Assembly: GCF_004570385.1 (NCBI RefSeq) | Contig: NZ_SPQL01000010.1 | Span: 1-64,000, forward strand | Length of the DNA stretch: 64,000 nt | Direction: 5' to 3' | Source of the DNA: Blastococcus sp. CT_GayMR19 | GTDB lineage: Bacteria > Actinomycetota > Actinomycetes > Mycobacteriales > Geodermatophilaceae | Notes under the pieces: model-generated | Databases searched by the model: none | The model's input: only the letters and a program-made list of their open reading frames with translations | What the model was told of the DNA's origin: nothing | In this document: positions 43,955-53,162 of the stretch, one piece after another | Position numbering within the stretch: position 1 is the first letter of the stretch | Layout of the letters: each line of letters begins with the position of its first letter | Made by a program: the position numbers and the translations under genes

Positions 43955-44143
43955 TCAGCCGCTCTTCTTCGGGCCGTTCTCGACGACGTGCTGGATCCCC
44001 TGGCGCAGCGCCTCTTCGAGGGTGAGGTCGGGGTGGGCGTCGACGGTCTTGCGGAGCTGTCCGACGAGGTCGTCGTCGTCCAGCTGGACCGTCTCCTCCT
44101 CCTCGGACCCGGATCCGAACAGCGACAGCTTCATCGGTGCCAT
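43955..44143 (-). CDS. Small acidic hypothetical protein
   Basis: A 62-residue protein, MAPMKLSLFGSGSEEEE, followed by VQLDDDDLVGQLRKTVDAH and a C-terminus VENGPKKSG. GGGAGG lies six bases before ATG 44143, which favours this start over the in-frame ATG three codons later. It has no membrane segment. It ends 11 bases from the sigma-factor stop on the opposite strand. No family is recognised. Confidence 0.65.
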   Translation of the reverse strand: MAPMKLSLFGSGSEEEETVQLDDDDLVGQLRKTVDAHPDLTLEEALRQGIQHVVENGPKKSG

Positions 44144-44172
44144 GGGTGTCCTCCCGCGCGCGTGGTCGACGC

Positions 44173-46947
44173 CTACCGGGCGACCTTCGCCGCGACGGCC
44201 GCGGCCTGCGCACGGTTGGTGACCTGGAGCTTATGCAGCACCCGGGACACGTGAACACCCACGGTGCGATCGCTGATGAACAGGCTGCGGGCGATCTGGC
44301 GGTTCGTCGCCCCCGTGCCCAGCAGCGCCAGGACCTCGTACTCGCGATCGGTCAGCCCGTAGGGACGCTCCTCGGCCGGCACCCGTGGCGCGGGCGCCGC
44401 GGACAGCCGGGTGCGGGCCCGCAGGGCATCGATCTCGGCCACGAGCGGGGCCGCGCCCAGCCGCCCGGCGACCGAGCGCGCCTCGCTCGCCGCAGCGGCG
44501 GCCTTGTCCCGCTGCCGGGCCGAGACGTGGCACTCGGCCTGGCGCAGCAGGCAGTACGCCTCCTCACGCGGGCGCTCGGCGGCCCGCCACAGCCGGACGG
44601 CGCCGGCCCAGCCGGCCGCGTCCGCGGTCCCCCGCAGCCGGGCGAGCTCGTTCCGCGCGCTCCGGGAGAACGCCGCCAGGTCCATGTCGGCGTCGGCGCC
44701 GGGATCCAGGCCGTCGAGGACCGCGGCCAGCCGGTCGATGCGCGCCGTCGCAGCGGGGCCGGCGCGGCCGGGCACGCCGGTCCGTTCGGCCTCGTTCCGC
44801 AGCCCGATCCACGCGACCTCGACGCCGAAGTGCCGGTCCTGCGTGCTGGCCAGCCGGCGGAGGGCCTCGTCGACGGTGCGGTAGCAGCCGTCGTGGTCCT
44901 GCTGCTGCAGGAGGAGCTCGGCCGTCGCGGTCGCCATCGCCGCCACGACGGCGGGCTCGTCGGCGTCCCGCAGCGGCGCCGCCGCCTCGAGGCTGGCACG
45001 GGCCGCGGCGCCGTCCCCCATGCGGAGCTGCAGCTCGGCCCGCTCCAGGTGCAGGTGCAGCCCCTGGCCCTGGAGGACCCGGCCGTCGAGGAGCCCGGCG
45101 AGGAGCTGCTCGCACTCGACGTAGCGGCCGCGCCGGGTCAGCAGGTTCGCGGCGTTGCAGGCCAGCGCCGCCCCGACGGCCAGCTCGAGGCCGTACTCGG
45201 GAAGCAGGGCCAGGCCCTCCAGCGCCGCGGCGCACGCCTCGTTCGGCATGCCGGAGTACTCGTAGGCGACCATCAGGTTCGCGTAGCTGCGGCACAGCAC
45301 CGCGCGGTCGGTCACGTCCCGGGCCAGGCGGACGCCCTCCCGCAGGACGTCGAGCGCCGCCGCGTCGCCCTGGATGACGCCCGCCGTCCCCCGGGTGGTG
45401 AGCGCATCGGCGAGGACGGCCGTCGTGCCGTGCTCGCGGGCCGCCTCCACGGCCCGGTCGGACAGCCGGACGGCGTCGTCGAACTCGGCCATGATGAAGG
45501 CGCCCCGTGCCATCGCCCCCCACACCTGGGCGTGGCAGGCCGTCACCTCGGTGTCCAGCGCCTCGGCCGCCTGGGCGTAGGCCGTCTGGCTCCGGGCGGT
45601 CAGGCCCGCCTCCCACAGGAAGCAGCCGAGGCGCTCGAGCGCGGTGGCGCGTTCGGCGCCCCGGACCGACCCGGTCCGCAGCGCCTCCTCGATCAGGGCC
45701 GCCGCGGCGGCCGGGTCGCCGCCCAGCCGCGCGGCGTCGGCCGCCTCGACCACGAGGTCCAGGGAGCCCGTCCCCGGCGCGTGCCGCCCGAACTCCAGAG
45801 CCCGCTGGTAGTGCCCCCACGCCTCGGCGAACGCGTTCAGCGAACGGGCCTTCCGCGCGGCCCGCAGGCACCATTCGGCCGCCCGCTCGGGCATCCCCGC
45901 GGCCTCCCAGTGCACGCTCACGGCCACCGCCGTGACGACGTCGTCGGCCGTCCGGTCGGCCAGGGCCAGCGCCGCCCGCTCGTGCAGGATCCGCCGCTCG
46001 ATCGGCAGCAGCTGGGCGAGCACCGCCTCGCACATCAGGCTGTGCCGGAAGGCGTAGTCGGCGCCCTCCACCACGAGCACGCCGACGTCCACGGCCTCGC
46101 GGACCGCCCGCGCATAGCGGCCCGGAGGGAGGACCGACGCGGTGTGCAGGTGCGCGTCCGCGACCCAGAGCCCGAAGACGGCGGCCAGCCGGACCAGCTC
46201 GGCGGCGTCGGGACCGAGTGCGTTGACCCGCGCCAGGAGCACGTCCTTGACCCGCCGGGCGCCGGGGTCCCGGACCAGTTCACCGAGCAGGTAGGGGTTG
46301 CCCTGGGACCGCTCGAACCAGGCGCCGACGTCGACCTGCGCCGACCCGGTCAGCAGCGCCACGAGCTCGCGGGCGTCGTCCAGCCCGAGGCGCTGCAGCG
46401 CGATGTTCCGGGCACCCGGCAGCCGGGCGAGGTCGGCGCACGCCTGCTGCACGCGCGCGACGCGGGGCGTCTCGTCGTCGCGCAGGGTGATGACGAGGCT
46501 GAGCCGCCGGCGGGCCGCCGTGGACGCCAGGTAGACCAGGAAGTCGCAGGTCGTCTCGTCCGCCCACTGCAGGTCCTCGACGACGATCGTTGTGGGCGTC
46601 GCGGCGCCGGCCGGGACCAGGGCGTCGGCCCAGCTGCGGATGGCCCGGAGCCGCTGTTCGGCCGACTGCTGCTCCGGGGCGTCGGCCGACTCGGGCCACC
46701 CGCCCCGGGCATCGAAGACCTGCTCGAGCGCGGCCAGGGCCAGTGGCTGCCCCGCCAGCTGCAGGCAGGCCCCCTCGAGGACCTCGGTGGTCGCACCCGT
46801 CCGCTCGGCCGCGACCAGGGAGGACTTGCCCACGCCGGCCTCGCCGCAGATGAGCAGCACGTGTCCCGGCTCAGCGAACGCCGCGGCCACCGTCGCGCGG
46901 TGCTCCGCCCGTCCGACGTAGGGGACTGCCACCGCCCCCCCGCTCAC
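44173..46947 (-). CDS. LuxR-family large ATP-binding regulator (LAL type)
   Basis: A 924-residue regulator. The N-terminal ATPase starts PYVGRAEHRATVAAAF, with Walker A ICGEAGVGKSSLVA and Walker B TIVVEDLQWADE. A long helical-repeat region (EAWGHYQRALEFG, AAAALIEEALRTG) follows, and a C-terminal LuxR helix-turn-helix (LTDREYEVLALLGTG, FISDRTVGVHVSRVL). GTG 46947 is the likely start; a second GTG five codons later is possible. It is the third such regulator in the window, and unlike the first it is intact. tRNA-Thr lies 69 bases upstream on the same strand. Confidence 0.9.
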   Translation of the reverse strand: MSGGAVAVPYVGRAEHRATVAAAFAEPGHVLLICGEAGVGKSSLVAAERTGATTEVLEGACLQLAGQPLALAALEQVFDARGGWPESADAPEQQSAEQRLRAIRSWADALVPAGAATPTTIVVEDLQWADETTCDFLVYLASTAARRRLSLVITLRDDETPRVARVQQACADLARLPGARNIALQRLGLDDARELVALLTGSAQVDVGAWFERSQGNPYLLGELVRDPGARRVKDVLLARVNALGPDAAELVRLAAVFGLWVADAHLHTASVLPPGRYARAVREAVDVGVLVVEGADYAFRHSLMCEAVLAQLLPIERRILHERAALALADRTADDVVTAVAVSVHWEAAGMPERAAEWCLRAARKARSLNAFAEAWGHYQRALEFGRHAPGTGSLDLVVEAADAARLGGDPAAAAALIEEALRTGSVRGAERATALERLGCFLWEAGLTARSQTAYAQAAEALDTEVTACHAQVWGAMARGAFIMAEFDDAVRLSDRAVEAAREHGTTAVLADALTTRGTAGVIQGDAAALDVLREGVRLARDVTDRAVLCRSYANLMVAYEYSGMPNEACAAALEGLALLPEYGLELAVGAALACNAANLLTRRGRYVECEQLLAGLLDGRVLQGQGLHLHLERAELQLRMGDGAAARASLEAAAPLRDADEPAVVAAMATATAELLLQQQDHDGCYRTVDEALRRLASTQDRHFGVEVAWIGLRNEAERTGVPGRAGPAATARIDRLAAVLDGLDPGADADMDLAAFSRSARNELARLRGTADAAGWAGAVRLWRAAERPREEAYCLLRQAECHVSARQRDKAAAAASEARSVAGRLGAAPLVAEIDALRARTRLSAAPAPRVPAEERPYGLTDREYEVLALLGTGATNRQIARSLFISDRTVGVHVSRVLHKLQVTNRAQAAAVAAKVAR

Positions 46948-47015
46948 CCCGTCATCGTGCCGCCACCAGCGATGGACGTCCAGGTGCGGGCACGGGACCT
47001 CGGACGGGCCGATCG

Positions 47016-47088
47016 AGCCGACGAGGGGACTTGAACCCCTAACCGCCCGATTACAAGTCGGGTGCGCTACCAATTGCGCCACGTCGGC
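47016..47088 (-). tRNA. tRNA-Thr (anticodon UGU)
   Basis: On the minus strand the gene begins GCCGACGTGGCGC and ends CCCCTCGTCGGC followed by one discriminator base T. The acceptor stem GCCGACG/CGTCGGC pairs perfectly, the anticodon arm CCCGA-CTTGTAA-TCGGG places TGT at positions 34-36, and the T arm GGGG-TTCAAGT-CCCC is standard. It reads codon ACA and, by wobble, other threonine codons. CCA is not encoded. Confidence 0.97.
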
Positions 47089-47149
47089 GGGACCACCGAG
47101 GTGGCCGCGTCGATCGTAGGTCCCGCGGGACGTGCGGGCGGCGGGTGCC

Positions 47150-47860
47150 TCAGGCGGCGTCGGTGTCCGCCGCCGGGTCGCCGCGCAGGGTCCGCCCCTG
47201 GACGTAGCCGGCCGGGTCGCTGGTCGGCGTGGGCCCCGCCGCGAGCCAGCGGGCGAATCCGGCCGGGTCCCGCCGCTCGAGCTCGTCCAGCGCCTCCTCA
47301 CGCCTGACCACGAGCGCTTCTCGCGCCGCCGGATCGAGGCGGCCGGCCAGGATCGCGCTCGTCCGCATCCACTCCCCGCCCAGCTCAGCCGTGGTCAGGA
47401 CCGCCACCGGCGGGAGCAGGCTCGCCAGCTCGGCGGGAGCCTCGGAGCGGAGCGGGCGGACCGCGCTCGGATGGCGGGGAGCCGACGTGCGGTCGGCCGT
47501 CGACCGCGCGTCCGGGCCGCGCCGGGCCAGCCGGGCCACGAGCACCCCGATCAGGACGCCGCCCACGGTCAGGGTGGCCACGGCGCCCCCCGCCAGGGCG
47601 GCGATCCCGGCGATGACGAGGAGCACTCCGACGGTCGTCGCCCCGACGATGGCCGCGGCCTCGAGCGTGGAGCGGGAGCGGGCTCCCGGCGGCGCCTCAC
47701 GCGCGATGCCCGCAGCCATGCAGCCGGCCAGCACCCCCGCGACGCCGACGGCCACGAGCTCCGGCCCCCGCAACGCCAGCCCGCCGACGACGGCGACGAT
47801 GCCGGCGACGAGGACGACGGCCCACAGCAGCACACGGGGAAGGGGAGCGCGGATGGGCAC
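47150..47860 (-). CDS. Hypothetical membrane protein
   Basis: A 236-residue protein starting at GTG 47860 (VPIRAPLPRVLLWAV). Four hydrophobic segments occupy the first ~130 residues: LLWAVVLVAGIVAVVGGLAL, LVAVGVAGVLAGCMAAGIA, IVGATTVGVLLVIAGIAAL and TLTVGGVLIGVLVARL. The C-terminal ~100 residues are soluble and helical (AREALVVRREEALDELERR). No family is recognised. It is divergent from the universal stress gene with 204 bases between. Confidence 0.75.
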   Translation of the reverse strand: MPIRAPLPRVLLWAVVLVAGIVAVVGGLALRGPELVAVGVAGVLAGCMAAGIAREAPPGARSRSTLEAAAIVGATTVGVLLVIAGIAALAGGAVATLTVGGVLIGVLVARLARRGPDARSTADRTSAPRHPSAVRPLRSEAPAELASLLPPVAVLTTAELGGEWMRTSAILAGRLDPAAREALVVRREEALDELERRDPAGFARWLAAGPTPTSDPAGYVQGRTLRGDPAADTDAA

Positions 47861-48064
47861 GGGGCAGCCTCCATGGCACGCCGGGACAAGGACCGGCGGG
47901 GGCCGACCGGACCGATGTCTCCGGTCCACCGGCACCCGCTCCGTCCGGCACTACCCCGGTGCGTAGCGGGATGCACACGAGACGGTGTGTCGCGGGCTCT
48001 TCACAGCCGGGGCGAGGGCGAGGACGCTGGGCAGCGGCCGGCCCGCTGCTCCCGGAGGTACGTC

Positions 48065-48988
48065 ATGCCGACGTCGACCCCGATCGCCCCGCCCGACGCC
48101 GCGGACTACGACGTCCGCACCGACCGGTCGTCCGGGCCCGGCGAGCCACTTCCCCCCGCGGTGGTGGTCGGTGTCGACGGCACCGAGTGCGGCCTCGGCG
48201 CGGTCCGGTGGGCCGCGCAGGAGGCCGCCCGGCGGAACGCTCCCCTGCGCATCGTGCACGCCACCTCCCCACCCCGGCGTCGTGAGGCGGCGGACTCCCC
48301 ACCTCCCCCGCACGCACGGCGGATCACCGCGCAGGCGTACACCGTCGCCGTGCACACCGAGTCCGGCCTCCGCTCCGAGACCGAGGTCGTCGCGGGCGAC
48401 GCGGCCACCGTGCTCCTGACCGCGGCTGCCGAGAGTCAGCTCGTGGTCCTCGGCAAGTCGACGACGGGCGCGGCCGACGAGTGGGTGCTCGCTCCCGTCG
48501 CCGTCCGGGTGTCGGCGCGGTCACCGAGGCCGGTCGTCCTCGTCCCGCGACCGCGCGGTGAGGCCACCGGCCGGCCGGTCGCGGCCGTCCTGGGCGTCGG
48601 GGAGGCCGGGGACGACGAACGGGTGGCCGAGTTCGCGGCCGAGGCGGCGCAACGGGCCGGGACGCCGCTGACCGTGCTGCAGATCCGCGGGAAGCGCGCG
48701 CCGGCGCCGGACGGCTGGGCCGGGGACGAGTCGGAATGGGAGCAGCGCTTTCCCGGCCTGGAGGTGCGCCGCTCCACCCTGCCCGGTGCGACGGCCAGCC
48801 AGGTGCTCGCGGCCACCTGCCCGGCTCCGCTGGTCGTGCTCAGCGCCGGCCACGGCTCCCTGCTGCACCGCCAGCTCGACGGTCCGCACCGCTGGCTGCT
48901 GCGCCACTGCACGTCCCCCATGGCGCTCGTCCCGCCGGTGCACCGCCCCGAGCTCGACCCGCGGGAGGAGATCGTCGCCGTGGGCTGA
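48065..48988 (+). CDS. Tandem universal stress protein (UspA type)
   Basis: A 307-residue protein with two Usp domains. The first has VVVGVDGTECGLGAVRWA and ends at VLGKSTTGAADEW, where the usual GSRGxGG nucleotide loop is altered; the second has VAAVLGVGEAGDDERVA and VVLSAGHGSLLHRQLDG. Tandem Usp proteins of this size bind ATP and are induced in dormancy and hypoxia in actinobacteria. ATG 48065 has GGAGG with good spacing. The gene is followed 129 bases later by an HtrA-type protease, also stress-linked. Confidence 0.85.
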   Translation: MPTSTPIAPPDAADYDVRTDRSSGPGEPLPPAVVVGVDGTECGLGAVRWAAQEAARRNAPLRIVHATSPPRRREAADSPPPPHARRITAQAYTVAVHTESGLRSETEVVAGDAATVLLTAAAESQLVVLGKSTTGAADEWVLAPVAVRVSARSPRPVVLVPRPRGEATGRPVAAVLGVGEAGDDERVAEFAAEAAQRAGTPLTVLQIRGKRAPAPDGWAGDESEWEQRFPGLEVRRSTLPGATASQVLAATCPAPLVVLSAGHGSLLHRQLDGPHRWLLRHCTSPMALVPPVHRPELDPREEIVAVG

Positions 48989-49117
48989 GCGCCTGAGCCG
49001 GCGGAACTTCCGGCGTCCAGGAATCTCACAGGCGTCCTCCAGCGCTGAGCCAGCGCGGGGAGCGACAGTGGAGTCCTCGCCGCGGCCGCACGGTCGCGCG
49101 GAGGGAGGACACCAGCA

Positions 49118-50503
49118 GTGAGCGACCACGGACCCGGCCCGGTCGGACCAGCCAACGAGCCGGGCGCATCCCGGGTCGGCCCGCCCGCGGCGCCCGCCCC
49201 GTCCCACGCCTGGGCGACACCGCAGCCACAGCCGACGCAGCCCACGCCGTCCTACTCCGGCTACGGGGGGCAGCCCCTGCCCGCACCGGGCGCCGGCACC
49301 CCGTCGACCGACGCGTGGCCGAACACCCCGTACAGCTCCCCCGCCTTCCCGCAGGGATCGCACGGCACGACCGCGTTCCCGGGCGGTCCCCCGGCGGCAC
49401 CCCGCCGGGCCGGCCGGCTGCGCATCGGGCTGGCCGGCCTGGTGGCCGGCGCGGTGATCGGCGGCGGCGCGGGGGCCGGCGTGGCCACCCTGGTCGACGA
49501 GCCGGCCGCCCGGGGCGGGACGGCGGCGGCCGCGCAGAACGTCGTCATCGAGAACCCGGAGACGGCCACGACCGCGACGGCGGCTGCGGCGAAGGCGGCC
49601 CCCAGCGTGGTGACCGTCTACGTCTCGAGCAGCTCGGCGTCCGGGAGCGGATCGGGCGTCGTCCTCACCGCCGACGGCTTCGTGCTCACCAACAACCACG
49701 TCGTGGCCGGGGACGGCGGCGACGCCGGCACCGTGCAGGTCCGCACCGCCGACGGCTCCCTCTACGACGCCTCGATCGTGGGCACCGACCCGGCCTCCGA
49801 CCTCGCCGTCCTGCGGCTGGACGGCGCCGGGGGGCTCACCCCGGCCGCGTTCGCCGACTCCGACGAGGTGCAGGTGGGCGACGTCGCCGTCGCGATCGGT
49901 GCGCCGCTGGGCCTCTCGAACACGGTGACCACCGGCATCGTCAGCGCCACCGACCGGGCCGTCGCGACCGGTTCCACGGAGGACGACGCGACGGTCATCG
50001 ACGCCATCCAGACCGATGCCGCGATCAACCCCGGCAACTCCGGCGGCGCCCTGGTCGACGGTGCCGGTGAGGTCATCGGGATCAACACCGCCATCGCGAC
50101 CGTCGCGTCCGGCGCGCCGGGATCGCAGTCCCAGAGCGGCAACATCGGCGTCGGGTTCGCCATCCCGGGCAACGCCGCCCAGCGGATCGCGCAGGAGATC
50201 ATCGAGACCGGCTCCGCCACCCGCGCGCTCCTGGGGGTGCGTGCCCGGACCGACGCGGACGACCAGAACAGCGAGGTGGGCGCGGGCGCACGGGTCGAGA
50301 CCGTCGAGCCGGGCAGTCCCGCCGCCGAGGCCGGCCTGGAGCCCGGGGACGTCGTCACCGCGGTCGGCGAGCGCCCGGTGACCACGTCCACCGAGCTGAC
50401 CGCCGCGGTGCGCAGCCAGGCGCCGGGCGAGGAGGTCACGCTCACGGTGCGCCGCGACGGCGAGTCGCGGACCGTCGAGGTGACCCTGGGGACGACGGGC
50501 TGA
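49118..50503 (+). CDS. HtrA/DegP-type membrane-anchored serine protease with PDZ domain
   Basis: A 461-residue protease. The first ~100 residues are cytoplasmic, proline-rich and disordered, then a membrane segment (IGLAGLVAGAVIGGGAGAGV). The trypsin-like domain has histidine 194 (TNNHVVAG), aspartate 228 (SDLAVLRL) and serine 308 (NPGNSGGAL). A C-terminal PDZ domain (EPGSPAAEAGLEPGDVV, then ERPVTTSTELTAA) regulates it. Such proteins degrade misfolded envelope proteins outside the membrane. The GTG start at 49118 follows GGAGGGAGG. The closest known counterparts are mycobacterial PepD/HtrA proteins. Confidence 0.93.
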   Translation: MSDHGPGPVGPANEPGASRVGPPAAPAPSHAWATPQPQPTQPTPSYSGYGGQPLPAPGAGTPSTDAWPNTPYSSPAFPQGSHGTTAFPGGPPAAPRRAGRLRIGLAGLVAGAVIGGGAGAGVATLVDEPAARGGTAAAAQNVVIENPETATTATAAAAKAAPSVVTVYVSSSSASGSGSGVVLTADGFVLTNNHVVAGDGGDAGTVQVRTADGSLYDASIVGTDPASDLAVLRLDGAGGLTPAAFADSDEVQVGDVAVAIGAPLGLSNTVTTGIVSATDRAVATGSTEDDATVIDAIQTDAAINPGNSGGALVDGAGEVIGINTAIATVASGAPGSQSQSGNIGVGFAIPGNAAQRIAQEIIETGSATRALLGVRARTDADDQNSEVGAGARVETVEPGSPAAEAGLEPGDVVTAVGERPVTTSTELTAAVRSQAPGEEVTLTVRRDGESRTVEVTLGTTG

Positions 50504-50557
50504 GCCCGCACGGGTCCCGCCCGGCCCCCTCCCCGGCAGGTCCCTAGGCTGGTGCGG

Positions 50558-51838
50558 GTGCCCGGACCCCGACCGAACGTCCCGATCGCGAGCTCGCTCG
50601 ACGACCCGGAGCGTGCCGCCGATCTCGCCGGGATGAAGCGGCTGGCGACCGGTCTGTTCGTCGCCGCCGCCCTCGTCTTCCTCGCCTGCGTCCTCCTCGG
50701 GGACGGCGCCGGCGCATGGGTCGGCTACGTGCGCGCGACCGCCGAGGCCTCGATGGTGGGCGCGCTCGCCGACTGGTTCGCCGTCACGGCCCTGTTCCGC
50801 CACCCGCTACGGCTGCCGATCCCGCACACCGCGATCATCCCGCGGAAGAAGGACCAGATCGGCGCCAGCCTCGGCACCTTCGTGCAGGAGAACTTCCTGA
50901 CCACGCACGTCGTCGAGCAGAAGCTGGCCACCGTCGACGTCCCGGGCCGGCTGGGCGCCTTCCTGGCAGCGCCCGGCCGCGCCGAGCGGCTGGCCGGCGA
51001 CGCCGGGGTGGCCCTGACCGCGCTGACCGACCTGCTCCGGGACGACGACGTCCAGCCCGCCGTCGCCGCGCTCGTCGACCGCAAGCTGCACGAGACCCCG
51101 CTCGCCCCGGTCGTGGCCCGGGCGCTGGAGCTCGTCGTCGAGGGCGACCGCCATCAGGAGGTGCTGTCGGCGGCGCTGCGCGGCCTGGCCCGCTTCCTCG
51201 AGGACAACAAGGTCGTGTTCCGGGCCCAGCTGGGCGACGCCTCCCCCGCCTGGGTGCCGGACTGGCTGGACGAGAAGGTGTTCGTGCGGGCCTTCACCGG
51301 CGTCCAGGTGTTCCTCGACGAGGTCGGCGCCGATCCCCGGCACGAGCTGCGCCGGTCCTACGACGCCCGGCTGCGGGCCTACGTGCACGCCCTGCGCACC
51401 GATCCCGAGACGGCCGCCCACGTGGAGGACCTCAAGCGGGAGCTGCTCGAGCACCCCGCCGTCCGTGCGTGGTCGGGCTCGCTGTGGAGCAACGTCAAGA
51501 CCGCGATCGTGGCCGCCGCCGCCGATCCGGACTCCGAGCTGCGCGGGCGCCTGATCACGCTGATCCGGGACGGCGCCCGGCTGCTGCAGACCGACCCGAC
51601 CGTGCGCGAGCTCGTGCAGCGGCAGAGCACCCGCATGGCCGGCTACGTGGTCGAGCGGTTCGCCGGCGACCTCGCCGACGTCGTCGGCAGCACGGTCGCA
51701 CGCTGGGACACCGAGGAGACGAGCCGGCGCATCGAGCTGCAGGTGGGCCGCGACCTGCAGTGGATCCGGGTCAACGGCACCGTGGTCGGCGGCCTCGCCG
51801 GCCTGGTCATCTACACGGTCGCCCAGGTCTTGGGCTGA
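50558..51838 (+). CDS. DUF445 family membrane protein
   Basis: A 426-residue protein with the DUF445 layout: an N-terminal membrane hairpin (RLATGLFVAAALVFLACVLL and WVGYVRATAEASMVGALADW), the family motif DWFAVTALFRHPLRLPIPHT, IIPRKKDQIGASLGTFVQEN, a long helical middle, and a C-terminal membrane segment (GTVVGGLAGLVIYTVAQVL). Function is unknown; membrane-tethered structural roles have been suggested. GTG 50558 lies seven bases after TAGGCT (50545-50550), so it is preferred over the GTG six bases earlier and implies a leaderless message. Confidence 0.88.
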   Translation: MPGPRPNVPIASSLDDPERAADLAGMKRLATGLFVAAALVFLACVLLGDGAGAWVGYVRATAEASMVGALADWFAVTALFRHPLRLPIPHTAIIPRKKDQIGASLGTFVQENFLTTHVVEQKLATVDVPGRLGAFLAAPGRAERLAGDAGVALTALTDLLRDDDVQPAVAALVDRKLHETPLAPVVARALELVVEGDRHQEVLSAALRGLARFLEDNKVVFRAQLGDASPAWVPDWLDEKVFVRAFTGVQVFLDEVGADPRHELRRSYDARLRAYVHALRTDPETAAHVEDLKRELLEHPAVRAWSGSLWSNVKTAIVAAAADPDSELRGRLITLIRDGARLLQTDPTVRELVQRQSTRMAGYVVERFAGDLADVVGSTVARWDTEETSRRIELQVGRDLQWIRVNGTVVGGLAGLVIYTVAQVLG

Positions 51839-51856
51839 CCCGAGGCTCACGGAGGT

Positions 51857-52022
51857 CGTCGCGCCGAGTGGGGCCCGGAGGGCTCCGCGCAGGTGCGACT
51901 CAGCGGCTCAGCTCAGGCCGGGGACGGCACCTGGCCGCGGTGCGGCCCGGAGGGTCGCAGTGTCACGGTGCGGCCCGGAGGGTCGCAGTGTCACGGCGCG
52001 ATCCGGAGGATCGCAATGTCAT
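51857..52022 (+). repeat. Structured intergenic repeat, copy 4, with triplicated terminal hairpin
   Basis: The copy starts with the outer stem GTCGCGCC/GGTGCGAC (one G/T wobble) around GGGGCCC-GGA-GGGCTCC, has a shortened middle part, and then three successive terminal hairpins at a 28-base spacing from 51938, 51966 and 51994. The first two read GCGGCCC-GGA-GGGTCGC and the third reads GCGATCC-GGA-GGATCGC, a perfect palindrome. Each is followed by TGTCA. The last ends four bases before the stop of the minus-strand dehydrogenase. Confidence 0.88.
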
Positions 52023-52025
52023 AGG

Positions 52026-53066
52026 TCAGGGCTCGATCGTGACCTTGATGGCCTCGCCCTTCGCAACGATGTCGAAGGCCTCCAGGGCCCGCTCGAGGGG
52101 TAGCCGTGCGGTGATGAGGTCCTTGACCGGCACCTTCCCCGTCGAGATGTACTCGAGCGCGCGCTTGTTGTGCTCGGGGGCCGAGCCGTTCGCCCCCATG
52201 AGCATCAACTCCCGGTAGTGGACGAGGTTGGAGTCGCACTGGATGAAGGGGTTGGTCTTGGGCAGCCCGCCGAAGAACGAGATGCGCCCGCGCCGCGCCG
52301 CCATCCGGATCGCCTGCTCCTGGGCGACGTTCGCCGCGGTCGCCGTGATGACGACGTCAGCACCCCGCCCGTCGGTGAGCTCCAGCACGCGCTCGACGAC
52401 GTCGACCTCGCTGCCGTTGATGACCTCGTCGGGCTGCACCGCGTCGGCCGACATCTTCAGCCGGTCGGCGTTGACGTCGATGAGGAAGACCCGGCTCGCG
52501 CCGTTGGCGCGCGCCAGCCGGATGTGGATGCAGCCGATCGGCCCGGCCCCGAAGACGACGACGGTGTCGCCGTCGGCCACCGAGATCAGCTCCTGCGCGT
52601 TGATCGCACAGGCGAACGGCTCGGCCACCGACGCCTCGTCGAACCCGATGTTGTCCGGGATCCGGTTGAGCCCGTCCACCTTGAGCACCTGCCGCGGCAC
52701 GATCAGGTACTCGGCGAACCCGCCCTCGTACTGGTAGCCGACCGACGTCTGGTTCTGGCAGACGGCCATCCAGCCCTTGCGGCACTCGTAGCACTCCCCG
52801 CAGGGCACGGCCGCGATCACCTGGGCGCGGTCCCCGACCGACCAGCCGGGAACGTCCGCCCCGACCTCGACGACCTCGCCGGCGACCTCGTGGCCCATGA
52901 TCCGCGGCGGGCTGATGTTCTGGTGCCCGTTGTTGAAGATCTTGACGTCCGTGCCGCAGGTGGAGCAGTTGCGGACCCGCAGCTTCACCTCGTCGGGCCC
53001 GCACTCGGGCTCCGGGACGTCCTCGATCCGGACGTCCTTCGGCGCGTAGAAGCGCAGCACCTTCAT
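52026..53066 (-). CDS. Zinc-dependent medium-chain polyol dehydrogenase
   Basis: A 346-residue MDR dehydrogenase. Catalytic zinc ligands lie in NCSTCGTDVKI, then IMGHEVAGEVVEVG; a structural-zinc-like cysteine set is partly present in CGECYECRKGWMAVC; the NAD site is VVVFGAGPIGCIHI. The closest groups are sorbitol/threitol and galactitol-phosphate dehydrogenases. It is the last gene of the PTS operon, with ATG 53066 preceded by AGGAAGGTGAG, so it probably oxidises the incoming polyol or its phosphate, replacing the usual MtlD. Confidence 0.85.
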   Translation of the reverse strand: MKVLRFYAPKDVRIEDVPEPECGPDEVKLRVRNCSTCGTDVKIFNNGHQNISPPRIMGHEVAGEVVEVGADVPGWSVGDRAQVIAAVPCGECYECRKGWMAVCQNQTSVGYQYEGGFAEYLIVPRQVLKVDGLNRIPDNIGFDEASVAEPFACAINAQELISVADGDTVVVFGAGPIGCIHIRLARANGASRVFLIDVNADRLKMSADAVQPDEVINGSEVDVVERVLELTDGRGADVVITATAANVAQEQAIRMAARRGRISFFGGLPKTNPFIQCDSNLVHYRELMLMGANGSAPEHNKRALEYISTGKVPVKDLITARLPLERALEAFDIVAKGEAIKVTIEP

Positions 53067-53162
53067 GGGCTCACCTTCCTCTTGGCCCGGCCGGGGAGCA
53101 GCGCGGGTTGCGAATGGGGTCGTGCGCGGGACGGTGACCCGCACGGGGCCGCCGTCCTGCGG

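Noticed and set aside
46948..47149. Genomic island integrated at tRNA-Thr
   Set aside because: No integrase, no direct repeat of the tRNA 3' end and no change in base composition were seen around the tRNA.
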